The position numbers and the translations under genes were made by a program. This document shows, piece after piece, positions 34,507 to 45,601 of a stretch of DNA of 64,000 bases. The stretch spans positions 28,493-92,492 of the forward strand of contig CAUZRQ010000007.1 of the NCBI GenBank assembly GCA_963582065.1. Direction: 5' to 3'. The notes beneath the pieces are model-generated. The model did not search any database. It was not told the DNA's origin and saw only the letters and a list, made by a program, of their open reading frames with translations. Source of the DNA: UBA8437 sp963582065. Lineage in GTDB: Bacteria > Planctomycetota > Planctomycetia > Planctomycetales > Planctomycetaceae. Each line of letters begins with the position of its first letter. The stretch's first letter is position 1.

Positions 34507-35805
34507 ATGACGAGTGGTGAATCGGGGCCACAACCGGCCGGTTCGACATCGATGCTGGACAGGCTGAAGATAATGCTGGCGGTGGCCCGCAGCGCGATGG
34601 ATCCTCGTCGTTGGTTGATCGGCGGCCTGGCCGCGTTGATGGTGGCTGCCGGGGGCGTGGTTCTGGACAACTGGTCGGGGGTCGAGCAACCCGCCGAATG
34701 GCCATGGAACATCGAACTGGGCACGCTGGACGGCGATCGCAAGGTCGAATCGCTGCTGTCGGCGGCCGGTGCGCAGCCGGTTGCCACGGCGGTGCGGGTG
34801 GCCTGGAATCCACGACTGGTGGGCCGCCCGTTGCAGGATGTCATGACGCCCGCGGTGCGGATCGTCGCGTCCAGGGAGTCGTGGTCGGAGACGGCGGTCA
34901 ACTGGTCGAGATTCCTGTTGGCGGTGATCGCCTGGTCGCTGGCCGGAGTCATCCTGGTCCGGATGACCGCTGCCGATGTGGTTCGCGGCGAATCGGTGAC
35001 GCTGGCGCAGGCCGTCGGGTTCGGGTTCAGGCAATCCGGTTCGCTGCTCGCGGCGGCGTTGATCAGTCTGTCGTGTTTCGGAGCGTTGTGGGGTTTGGCC
35101 GTGCTTGGCGGGCTGTTCGCCAAGATCCCGTCAGTTGGTCCGTTGGTCGTTTCGCTGTTGTGGTTCATCCCGTTGATGCTGGGACTGCTGATGACGATCG
35201 TGGCCCTGGGCTTCGTGGCTGGTTGGCCGTTGATGGTGGCCACGATCGGCGTGGAGGACAGCGACGGGTTCGACGGCTTCACGCACGCGCACGGCTTCCT
35301 GACCGATCGGCCTTTCCTGCTGGCGAGCCATGCCGCGATCGCGACGATCGTGGCATCGGTCGCCGCCTGCCTGGGATGGCTGGCGCTGTCGCTGACCATC
35401 TGGTTTGCCGGTTCGGCGGTGGGTGTCGGCCTGAACGCATTCGATGCCAAGCGTGACCTCGAAGTCGTCTCGAATTCTCTCTCCGAGACCAGCCTGGTGG
35501 GGGGCGGCGAGGTGCCGGCCCGTTTGGTCACTGCGGAATCCGGCGAGCCGGCTGACATCCCGTTTTCCTCGACGTTTCTCGTCTTCTGGATCCGGGTGTC
35601 TCATGTGCTGTTCGTGGGGTACGTGGCCAGTGTCTTCTGGGGAGTCGTCACCGGACTCTACCTGGTCGTCCGCGACAGCGCCGACGGGATTCCGATGAGC
35701 CAGATGTGGCTGGAGTCTGATGACACTCAACCGGAGTCCCCCGTCGGGGGCGCCGCCCTGGAGTCGGCCGAAACCGACAGCGGGTCGTCGGACGAGTCGG
35801 ACTGA
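34507..35805 (+). CDS. Multi-pass membrane protein, unknown function
   Basis: 432 aa with about six strongly hydrophobic segments: WLIGGLAALMVAAGGVVL, FLLAVIAWSLAGVILV, LLAAALISLSCFGALWGL, LVVSLLWFIPLMLGLLMTIVAL, HAAIATIVASVAACLGWLAL and VLFVGYVASVFWGVVTGLYL. The C-terminus is acidic and Ser-rich (ESAETDSGSSDESD). A hydrophilic stretch between the first two helices carries no motif I recognise. The start is decided by AGGAAGGA at 34491-34498; an ATG at 34502 is followed at once by a stop, leaving ATG 34507. A TATAAT hexamer at 34438-34443 lies at the pump gene's end but has no well-spaced -35. It may be a planctomycete-specific family; association with the RND pump is positional only. Confidence 0.8.
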   Translation: MTSGESGPQPAGSTSMLDRLKIMLAVARSAMDPRRWLIGGLAALMVAAGGVVLDNWSGVEQPAEWPWNIELGTLDGDRKVESLLSAAGAQPVATAVRVAWNPRLVGRPLQDVMTPAVRIVASRESWSETAVNWSRFLLAVIAWSLAGVILVRMTAADVVRGESVTLAQAVGFGFRQSGSLLAAALISLSCFGALWGLAVLGGLFAKIPSVGPLVVSLLWFIPLMLGLLMTIVALGFVAGWPLMVATIGVEDSDGFDGFTHAHGFLTDRPFLLASHAAIATIVASVAACLGWLALSLTIWFAGSAVGVGLNAFDAKRDLEVVSNSLSETSLVGGGEVPARLVTAESGEPADIPFSSTFLVFWIRVSHVLFVGYVASVFWGVVTGLYLVVRDSADGIPMSQMWLESDDTQPESPVGGAALESAETDSGSSDESD

Positions 35806-35813
35806 CAGGCGGA

Positions 35814-36587
35814 TCAGGCGGTCAGTTGCTCGAACAACGCCCGGTAGTATTGCATCACCCGCAACGGGTCACTGGAAGCGGGACTTTCCGAGAGGCACCA
35901 GCCCTTGTAGCCCCGCGCGGTCAACAGCGAGAACAGTTCGCGGTACGGGTACCGCTGGTCGAAGAGGTCGTGGATGTGGACGACATCTCCGAGTCGCCCC
36001 GCCAGGCGGTTGAAGTGCGTTTTCAGTGACCCGTCGATGGTCTCACCGGGGTTCGAGTTCCAGCAGACGGTGACGCGGGGATGGTCGGCGACGTCGACAA
36101 TCTGCCGGATCACTTTCGGGTCCTTTGTCCCTCGCCCGTGCACTTCCAGGCGGATCTGTTGTCCGAATTCGTCGGCCGACTTGGCGCATGCCAGCAGTGC
36201 CCGGCCGATCCGTTCGATCGTCCGGCCGCGGTCTTCTCCCTTGACGAATCCGTTGGGACGGACCTTGACGCCACTGCCGCCAACGTCCCGGGAGAGTTCC
36301 AGGAAGCGGCGGGTCAGGTCGATGTTCTGCTGGACCACGCCGTGGTCGGCGCTGTGGTATTCACAGGCCGACCCGAGTCCGACCAGGGTGACCGGCGAGT
36401 CGGCAAAACGGGCCTTGACTTCGGCTCTCTGAGCCCGGTTCAGGCTGACCTCCACGCCGTGCTTGTGGGTGCTGCGGAGTTCGACGCCGGCGAATCCGGT
36501 TTTCTCGCAGTTGGTGATCAGTGTTGGCAGGTTCCACTTGGCTCCCCAGAGGTAGGTGACCATGCCCAGCTTCAGTTCGGATTTCAT
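35814..36587 (-). CDS. Sugar phosphate isomerase/epimerase-like (AP2Ec/xylose isomerase TIM barrel) protein
   Basis: 257 aa. The barrel signature is visible in KLGMVTYLWGAKWNLPTLI, GFAGVELRSTHKHGVE, TLVGLGSACEYHS, IRLEVHGRG, TVCWNSNPGE, VVHIHDLFD and the end GWCLSESPASSDP; the Glu/His/Asp positions fit the metal-binding set of the xylose isomerase-like superfamily. Substrate is unknown. GGAGAA stands eight bases before the ATG. The gene is convergent with the membrane-protein gene, ending 8 bp past its stop, and is probably monocistronic. Confidence 0.8.
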   Translation of the reverse strand: MKSELKLGMVTYLWGAKWNLPTLITNCEKTGFAGVELRSTHKHGVEVSLNRAQRAEVKARFADSPVTLVGLGSACEYHSADHGVVQQNIDLTRRFLELSRDVGGSGVKVRPNGFVKGEDRGRTIERIGRALLACAKSADEFGQQIRLEVHGRGTKDPKVIRQIVDVADHPRVTVCWNSNPGETIDGSLKTHFNRLAGRLGDVVHIHDLFDQRYPYRELFSLLTARGYKGWCLSESPASSDPLRVMQYYRALFEQLTA

Positions 36588-36698
36588 GACACGATTCTCC
36601 TGGCGGGCGAGTCACGCGATCGTGCGGACCATCCGCCCGATTGTACTACCGAACGGGCAGCGAGGCTGCCGCTGGGCGGAAGCCGCACCCGGCGGTCT

Positions 36699-37700
36699 CT
36701 ACCAGCGGAACAATGACGTGCCCCAGGTCAGGCCGGCACCGAAGCCGCACATCAAGATCGTGTCGCCCCGGTTGATCCGCCCGGCCTGGAAGGCTTCGTC
36801 GAGAGCCAGCGGGATCGATCCCGCCGAGGTGTTGCCATACCGCTGCAGGTTGCTGAAGACCCGCTCGGGGTCGATTCCCAGTTGAGAGACGGCGGCATCG
36901 ATGATCCGCTTGTTGGCCTGGTGCACCAGGTACAGCGACACGTCGTGGTTACTCATCCCCGACTTGGACAGTACCAGTTCGATGGTGTCGGTCAGGACGC
37001 GGACGGCCCACTTGAAGACGGCACTGCCGTCCATGGTCAGGTACTGGCGTCCAGCTTCAACATCGTCGACGGTTACCGGATGGCGTGTGCCGCCGACGGG
37101 ACGCTGCAACAGGGGGCCGCCACTGCCGTCAGCTCCCATCTGGTAGCAGATCAGCCCCTGGTGCGGTTCGCCCCGGGTCATCAGCACCGCGCCGGCTCCG
37201 TCACCGAACAGCGGGGCGATGCGGCGGTCCTGGGGGTCGACGATCCGCGAGTTGCAGTCGCCCCCGATGACCAGTGCCATCTTGCTGTTGCCGGTGGCCA
37301 CGAACTGGGCACCGGTCACCATGGAGTAGATGAAACCCGAGCAGGCGGCCTGCAGGTCGACGGCCGGGGCGTCGAGGCCCAGCTTGTCCTGGACCAGGCA
37401 GGCGGTCGAGGGGCAGCTGTAGTCGGGCGTGAACGTGCCGACCAGGACCAAGTCGATCTCGGATGGATCGACCCGTGCCGATCGGATCGCTCGACGGGCT
37501 GCCTCGATGCAGAGATCACTGGTGGCTTGATCGTCCGGAGCGTAACGCCGTTCGAGAATCCCCGTCCGCCGGCTGATCCAGTCCGGATCAAATCCACGCT
37601 CGGCCTCCAGGTCCTCGTTGGTGACCACTCGGTCAGGAACATAGGAACCACTGCCGATGATCTGGATTCCGAGCAGGGAATTGGTTCGCTGGCTGAACAC
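36699..37700 (-). CDS. fabH: 3-oxoacyl-ACP synthase III (KAS III)
   Basis: 333 aa. The Cys-His-Asn triad is complete: Cys120 in LQAACSGFIYSM, His260 in LYLVHQANKRI, Asn290 in RYGNTSAGSIPLAL. N-terminal IIGSGSYVPDRVVTNEDLE and ISRRTGILERRYA are typical. It condenses acetyl-CoA (or a branched starter) with malonyl-ACP to begin fatty-acid synthesis. The start appears to be GTG 37700, one base after the stop of a 45-codon upstream frame, which would allow coupling. The customary rpmF-plsX genes are not upstream here; the next plus-strand gene is divergent. Confidence 0.93.
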   Translation of the reverse strand: MFSQRTNSLLGIQIIGSGSYVPDRVVTNEDLEAERGFDPDWISRRTGILERRYAPDDQATSDLCIEAARRAIRSARVDPSEIDLVLVGTFTPDYSCPSTACLVQDKLGLDAPAVDLQAACSGFIYSMVTGAQFVATGNSKMALVIGGDCNSRIVDPQDRRIAPLFGDGAGAVLMTRGEPHQGLICYQMGADGSGGPLLQRPVGGTRHPVTVDDVEAGRQYLTMDGSAVFKWAVRVLTDTIELVLSKSGMSNHDVSLYLVHQANKRIIDAAVSQLGIDPERVFSNLQRYGNTSAGSIPLALDEAFQAGRINRGDTILMCGFGAGLTWGTSLFRW

Positions 37701-37701
37701 C

Positions 37702-37839
37702 TTAGCTTGCGTTCTCCCGATCGGTGGAACGAGATTTGGTGGACATCTTGGCGACGACCCCGGCCTGCGTTGAGTCAGAGGACGAATGTCCTCGGGAAGC
37801 GACCGACTCGGCAGGAAAATGGGGGTTTGGACGCTGCAT
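37702..37839 (-). CDS. Possible 45-aa upstream reading frame coupled to fabH
   Basis: ATG 37839 to TAA 37702-37704 encodes 45 residues (MQRPNPHFPAESVASRGHSS... ending STDRENAS), Ser/Thr- and basic-rich with no recognised motif; it is not ribosomal protein L32, whose gene often occupies this position. An AGGGA lies about ten bases before the ATG, and TATACT (minus strand, 37885-37890) could serve as -10 for a transcript covering both. The stop is separated from the fabH GTG by a single base, favouring translational coupling. It may be a leader peptide or chance frame. Confidence 0.3.
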   Translation of the reverse strand: MQRPNPHFPAESVASRGHSSSDSTQAGVVAKMSTKSRSTDRENAS

Positions 37840-37946
37840 CAGCGAACGGTCCCTGTTCGTCTAGGTGCTACCGACGTCTGCCGGAGTATAACCCGTTCAT
37901 CAAAATGAAACCAGCGGTTTCGTCGACCTTTGCCAAGACCAGGCCT

Positions 37947-37963
37947 CGGATTCTCAGAATCCG
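37947..37963. promoter_or_regulatory. 17-bp perfect palindrome upstream of 38014
   Basis: CGGATTCTCAGAATCCG: 7-bp arms with a 3-base centre, 50 bp before the ATG at 38014 and ~260 bp before fabH. The loop is too short for an RNA hairpin of note, so an operator for a dimeric repressor is more likely. TAAGAT just beyond it could be a -10. Confidence 0.35.
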
Positions 37964-38013
37964 CTAAGATGGCGAACCAGTGAGAATCGGGGCGGAGTGG
38001 TGATGGAAATCCA

Positions 38014-38376
38014 ATGAGCGTCCATACCATCCGCCTGGCCGGGCCATGGCAACTCGAGAGTGCCACCGATGCCACGTTCCGCACTCGCCTTCCGATCGAC
38101 TGTCCTCGAGGCGCCGGTCTCTGCGCGGCGCGACGATTTGGCCGACCCGGGCGACTCGATGCCGGAGAACGGGTCTGGCTGGTCATTGATGGTCTTTCGG
38201 GTGAAGCCGAGATCTTGCTCAACAAGGTCCCGCTCGAACTTGTCGCTGGATCAGACGGGTTGCGGGGGGACATCACCGATGGGATGGTCGCTGACAACTG
38301 GTTGTCGATCCGGTGGAAGGGTGACGAGTCGGGTGGGCTGGCGGGGCCGGTATGGTTGGAATTCGTGAGTGGATGA
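38014..38376 (+). CDS. Small protein resembling a galactose-binding jelly-roll domain
   Basis: 120 aa. The order LAGPWQLE, RRFGRPGRLDAGERVWLVIDGLSGEAEILLNKVPL and GDITDGMVADNWLSIRW parallels the N-terminal sugar-binding (jelly-roll) domain of family 2 glycoside hydrolases: the RRF-x-P strand, a V/I-rich strand preceding 'G...AE..LN', and the late N-x-L-x-I strand. It stands alone without a catalytic domain, no signal peptide is visible, and the ATG at 38014 follows the palindrome at 37947. It may be a stand-alone carbohydrate-binding protein or a remnant; it converges on the next gene 15 bp away. Confidence 0.55.
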   Translation: MSVHTIRLAGPWQLESATDATFRTRLPIDCPRGAGLCAARRFGRPGRLDAGERVWLVIDGLSGEAEILLNKVPLELVAGSDGLRGDITDGMVADNWLSIRWKGDESGGLAGPVWLEFVSG

Positions 38377-38391
38377 AACGTGGATGCCGGG

Positions 38392-39168
38392 TCAGGCGGC
38401 ACGTTGAGCGGAGTCGTCCAGGGTGACCGAGAGAACCAGCCGGGTTGGTTGTCGGCTTTCTGCCGGTCCCGAACGTCGGAGTTCAATTCTGGCACCGAAC
38501 CGTTGCACCTCCGCCACACGGGCACGCACCCGCCCGTCCGACGAATCATTTTCACAGGTGCAGGACACATCGGGAACTTCTTCGAACGACGGTACGAACG
38601 GCACGTGCACCAGTTGCTGTCGCTGGCCGTTCTGCCAATACACGGTCAGATCACCGTCGAGCCGGTCACCGTCAGAGTCACGTTGTCGCCGGAGGGTCTG
38701 CGACAGGTCGGGAACCGGCTGGGGCGGGGCGACGAACGAATCGAGTACCGGGGAAGAGGTGTCCGTGGGCGAGGTGCGAACGAACCGGTGTCGCAGGCTG
38801 TCCCGGTACAGCACGAGCGTGGTGGCCAGGACGATTGCCACGAAACTTGCCCACGCGACAGGGTCGGAGAGGTCCACGAGGACGAGCCCGGCGGTTAGTA
38901 AGGGGGCGAGGGTGAGCGTGACAACCAGCGGCCTGGGTGCCGCCGAGGACCGTGATGCGCCGAGCCGGTGGATGATCCCCGCCAGCAGTCCCAGCACGGC
39001 CACCGTGCCGGTCACGGTCCAGCCGTAGACCGGACTCAGCGACGCGGACAATTCTCCAGCGGCCGAACGTGCGGCCAGCAGCCAGCCGCCCAGCAGCAGG
39101 CTGCTCCAAATCGTCACCGCCAGTCGAAGCGACCAACGGCCACGGTCGGTGGATTGGCACGAGTCCAT
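38392..39168 (-). CDS. Membrane protein of unknown function
   Basis: 258 aa from ATG 39168, chosen for the GGGAGTGG site upstream; the frame extends to 39276 but the extra sequence is Arg/Pro-rich. About four hydrophobic segments occupy the first 120 residues (LAVTIWSSLLLGGWLLAA, VTGTVAVLGLLAGIIHRL, LVVTLTLAPLLTAGLVLV, WASFVAIVLATTLVLYR). The C-terminal half is soluble and beta-prone, with VTWYWQNGQ-like DLTVYWQNGQRQQLVHVPFVP and Cys pair CTC. No known domain was recognised. It lies 56 bp downstream of metK on the same strand and may share its transcript. Confidence 0.7.
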   Translation of the reverse strand: MDSCQSTDRGRWSLRLAVTIWSSLLLGGWLLAARSAAGELSASLSPVYGWTVTGTVAVLGLLAGIIHRLGASRSSAAPRPLVVTLTLAPLLTAGLVLVDLSDPVAWASFVAIVLATTLVLYRDSLRHRFVRTSPTDTSSPVLDSFVAPPQPVPDLSQTLRRQRDSDGDRLDGDLTVYWQNGQRQQLVHVPFVPSFEEVPDVSCTCENDSSDGRVRARVAEVQRFGARIELRRSGPAESRQPTRLVLSVTLDDSAQRAA

Positions 39169-39224
39169 TGGACCCACTCCCTTGAGTCCTGCAAAAAGCC
39201 GCCCCGACGGGGGGCGTGGTCGGA

Positions 39225-40385
39225 TCACCCGGTCAACGGCTGCCCGAGTGCGTCGATACGGTCGGTCAGTTCCCATGTGAAGTCGGGGTCGTTGCGGCCG
39301 AAGTGACCGCCAGCGGCCGTCTTCCTATAGATCGGCCGTTTGAGGTCGAGGGTTTCGATGATTCCGGCCGGAGTCAGTTCGTGATCCGAAAATGTCGACC
39401 GGATTCGGTGTTGAATCTCGGACTCGGACACCGAGGCCGTGCCGTGGCAATCGATTGTCACGCTGACCGGTTCGGCGACTCCGATCGCGTAGGCCAGTTG
39501 AATTTCGCACTCGCCGGCCAGTCCGGCAGCGACGACGTTCTTGGCGATGTATCGAGCCATGTAGGCGGCCGAGCGATCGACCTTGGTGGGATCCTTGCCG
39601 CTGAAGGCGCCCCCGCCGTGACGGCCCCAGCCACCGTAGGTGTCGACGATGATCTTGCGGCCGGTCAGCCCTGTGTCGCCATGCGGTCCGCCGACGACGA
39701 AGCTGCCGGTCGGGTTGACGTGGTAGACGGTCTGGTCATCGAGAAACTCATCGGGCACGACCGGCACCACCACCTCGCGGCGGATGAACTCGGCGATCTC
39801 CTCCTGGGACACCGTCTCGGCGTGTTGGGTGGAGACCACGACGGTCGCGACACGTCTCGGGACCCCGTCGACGTATTCGACGGTGACCTGGCTCTTGCTG
39901 TCTGGGCGGAGCCAGTCGACGGCCCCCTGTTGCCGGACGTCGGTCAGACGATTGATGATCCGGTGTGCCAATGCGATCGGCATCGGCATCAGTTCCTCCG
40001 TCTGGTTGGAGGCGTAGCCGAACATCAACCCCTGGTCTCCGGCACCGCCAGTGTCGACACCCAGGGCGATGTCGGCGCTTTGGCTGTGCAACTTCACGTC
40101 GATCTCACACGTGTCGGCGTGGAAAGCGATGCCGTCGATCGTGTAACCGATCTCGCGGAGGACATGGCGGATCACGTCGCGATAGCCGTCGTCGTCCCGG
40201 GCTCCGGCGGAGGTGATTTCCCCGGAGACCTGCACGTAGTCGGTGGTGCAGAGCGTCTCGCAGGCGACACGCGAGGCGGGATCGTCGGCGATCAGGGCAT
40301 CGAGGATTCCGTCGGAGACCTGGTCGGAAACCTTGTCGGGATGTCCCATGCTGACCGATTCGCTGGTGAACAGGAACTCGGACAT
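39225..40385 (-). CDS. metK: S-adenosylmethionine synthetase
   Basis: 386 aa. Signatures: TSESVSMGHPDKVSDQVSD (ATP/Met binding), GGAGDQGLMFGYA (loop at the active site), GGWGRHGGGAFSGKDPTKVD (the P-loop-like nonapeptide GGGAFSGKD), and AAYMARYIAKN. It makes S-adenosylmethionine from methionine and ATP. Two ATGs are possible, 40400 and 40385; the second has GGAG ten bases upstream and begins MSEFLFTSESV as homologues do. The gene is transcribed from the promoter at 40439-40467. No SAM riboswitch is recognisable in the 47-nt leader. Confidence 0.97.
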   Translation of the reverse strand: MSEFLFTSESVSMGHPDKVSDQVSDGILDALIADDPASRVACETLCTTDYVQVSGEITSAGARDDDGYRDVIRHVLREIGYTIDGIAFHADTCEIDVKLHSQSADIALGVDTGGAGDQGLMFGYASNQTEELMPMPIALAHRIINRLTDVRQQGAVDWLRPDSKSQVTVEYVDGVPRRVATVVVSTQHAETVSQEEIAEFIRREVVVPVVPDEFLDDQTVYHVNPTGSFVVGGPHGDTGLTGRKIIVDTYGGWGRHGGGAFSGKDPTKVDRSAAYMARYIAKNVVAAGLAGECEIQLAYAIGVAEPVSVTIDCHGTASVSESEIQHRIRSTFSDHELTPAGIIETLDLKRPIYRKTAAGGHFGRNDPDFTWELTDRIDALGQPLTG

Positions 40386-40438
40386 CGCAGCAGGCTCCAT
40401 CAGGGCAGATCGAGAGGGCAGAGGTCGGGGGAAGGTGG

Positions 40439-40467
40439 ATTGTAGCGCGGGTCATCGATCCTCACAA
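40439..40467 (-). promoter_or_regulatory. Sigma-70-type promoter of metK
   Basis: On the minus strand TTGTGA, 17-bp spacer, TACAAT; start predicted near 40432, 47 nt before the ATG at 40385. It lies entirely between waaA and metK. Confidence 0.6.
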
Positions 40468-40486
40468 CTGAGCCTGTTCGTCGGGT

Positions 40487-41824
40487 TCAGGCGGCGTCGG
40501 CGTTTGGAGGATCGTCAGCCGGGGCCGTCTTGAGTCGAATGTCCTCGGGCAGCAATTCGTTGAGGATCTCGAGAGTGGTCTCGGTGGCACCCTGTCGCGA
40601 GAGGACGAGGTTGCGGGCGGCTTCTCCGAGGGCGGCTGCGGTGGTTGGGTCGTCGAGCAGTTCGACGAGCCGCGTGGCCAGGGATGGGCCGTCGGCAACC
40701 ACGCGGGCCCCACCACGTTCGAGCAACTCGTCGACGACCTCTTGGAAGTTCTGCGTGTTCGGTCCGAACAGGACCGCGGCTCCGTACGCGGCCGGCTCGA
40801 TCATGTTCTGGCCGCCCCGGTTGGTCAGGCTCCCGCCCACGAAAGCCACGTCGGCCAATCCCCAGCAGGCGGCCAGTTCACCGATGGTATCCAGCAGCAC
40901 GACGGGCCGATCGGCACGGGGAGCATCCTGCTCGGTGACCCGGCTCCGTCGCAGCAGCGGGTGTCCCATCGATACGACCGTGTCGGCCACCTCGTCGAAG
41001 CGTTCCGGGTGCCGCGGCACCAGTACCAGCCTCAGGTCCGGATGGGTTTGCCTGGCTGCGACCCAGGCCTCGATCGCCAGTCGCTCCTCGGGTTCCTGCG
41101 TGCTACCGGCTACGAACACCGGCGTCGGCCGGGAGATGCCCAGTCTCGCGGCCAGGTTCCGGGTGTCCGGGTTGTCGCGACGCGTTTCGATCCGGTCGAA
41201 CTTGATCGATCCCGAAACATGGATCCGCCCCGGTGGGGCTCCCAGTGCTTCGAGACGTTCGGCGTAGATCCTGTTCTGCACGATCAATCGATCGAAACGG
41301 GACAGCAATCGGCTGAACAACCACCTCAGTCGTCTGTAGCCCTTGAAACTCGACTCGCTGATCCGCCCGTTGACCAGGGCCAGCGGGATTCCCTCGCGGT
41401 TGGCGGCGAGGACGAAATTGGGCCAAAGTTCCAGTTCGACCAGCACGACCAGGTCGGGGCGGATCCTCCGCAGCGCCCGGCGGACCGACCAGCTGAAATC
41501 GAGTGGAAACCAGTCGACCCGGCAGTCGGTGAACCGCTCGCACGCCAGGCGATGTCCCGTGGCGGTGGTCGTCGTGACCAGTATCTGCAGCGAGGGCCAG
41601 AGGCGACGGCACTCGGCGATCATCGGTTCCAGTTGCAGCACCTCGCCCACGCTGACGGCGTGGAACCACGCCAGGCGACTGTCACCGGTGCGGTGGGCGA
41701 TCCGGCCGGTGAGTTTCTGGCGGATCCCGGGTCGTCGCTTCCCCCGCACCACCCTCTGCCACAACAGCAGCGGTGCCGCCGCGAGGAGCACGAACAGGTA
41801 GGTGAGATTGAGCAGCCAGGGCAT
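40487..41824 (-). CDS. waaA: 3-deoxy-D-manno-octulosonic acid (Kdo) transferase
   Basis: 445 aa GT30 enzyme. An N-terminal membrane anchor (LNLTYLFVLLAAAPLLLWQ) is followed by WFHAVSVGEV (E/HAVS-GE motif, acidic catalytic Glu), VTTTTATGHRLA, FPLDFSWSVRRALRRIRPDLVVLVELELWPN and the C-terminal donor domain with VSGSIKFD, VFVAGSTQEPEE, LVLVPRHPERF, FVGGSLTNRGGQNMIEPAAYG. It attaches Kdo to lipid A precursors on the cytoplasmic face, so the organism probably makes a lipid A-type LPS. It lies between secA (58 bp upstream) and metK. Confidence 0.94.
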   Translation of the reverse strand: MPWLLNLTYLFVLLAAAPLLLWQRVVRGKRRPGIRQKLTGRIAHRTGDSRLAWFHAVSVGEVLQLEPMIAECRRLWPSLQILVTTTTATGHRLACERFTDCRVDWFPLDFSWSVRRALRRIRPDLVVLVELELWPNFVLAANREGIPLALVNGRISESSFKGYRRLRWLFSRLLSRFDRLIVQNRIYAERLEALGAPPGRIHVSGSIKFDRIETRRDNPDTRNLAARLGISRPTPVFVAGSTQEPEERLAIEAWVAARQTHPDLRLVLVPRHPERFDEVADTVVSMGHPLLRRSRVTEQDAPRADRPVVLLDTIGELAACWGLADVAFVGGSLTNRGGQNMIEPAAYGAAVLFGPNTQNFQEVVDELLERGGARVVADGPSLATRLVELLDDPTTAAALGEAARNLVLSRQGATETTLEILNELLPEDIRLKTAPADDPPNADAA

Positions 41825-41881
41825 CCTTACCCTCGTTCGCAGGCGCGTCAGTGGCCTCAGGTCGCGCTCGTTGTCGTCAGT

Positions 41882-45427
<3,546 letters not shown>

Positions 45428-45440
45428 TGTTGTTTCCGAT

Positions 45441-45520
45441 GCCGGGAACCGGCGACCGATCGGGACTCCGACCGGAAAAGCAGAGGCCAGGCAAAACGGC
45501 TGGATGAGCCGTTGGTGGCC
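45441..45520 (-). promoter_or_regulatory. secA 5' leader with two stem-loops
   Basis: The ~107-nt leader contains a composite stem: GGCCA 45485-45489 with TGGCC 45516-45520 enclosing AACGGCT 45495-45501 / AGCCGTT 45507-45513 around a 5-base loop, and followed on the minus strand by TTTT. A second stem GCCGG/CCGGC (45441-45453, 3-base loop) ends 13 bases before the secA ATG. No secM-like peptide was recognised. This could be an attenuator or a translational control element. Confidence 0.4.
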
Positions 45521-45540
45521 GGATTGCCCCTGTGGCGGTC

Positions 45541-45569
45541 AGTTTATTGGCTGCTCAAAAACGGGTCAA
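45541..45569 (-). promoter_or_regulatory. Sigma-70-type promoter of secA
   Basis: On the minus strand TTGACC, 17-bp spacer, TAAACT; start predicted near 45535, so the leader is about 107 nt long. Confidence 0.6.
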
Positions 45570-45601
45570 TCCCGAGAAATCCGGGCTTCTGCCCTCGGTA
45601 C

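Noticed and set aside
40401..40486. SAM riboswitch upstream of metK
   Set aside because: Only 86 bases separate waaA and metK, and no SAM-I, SAM-II or SAM/SAH pattern of stems was recognisable.
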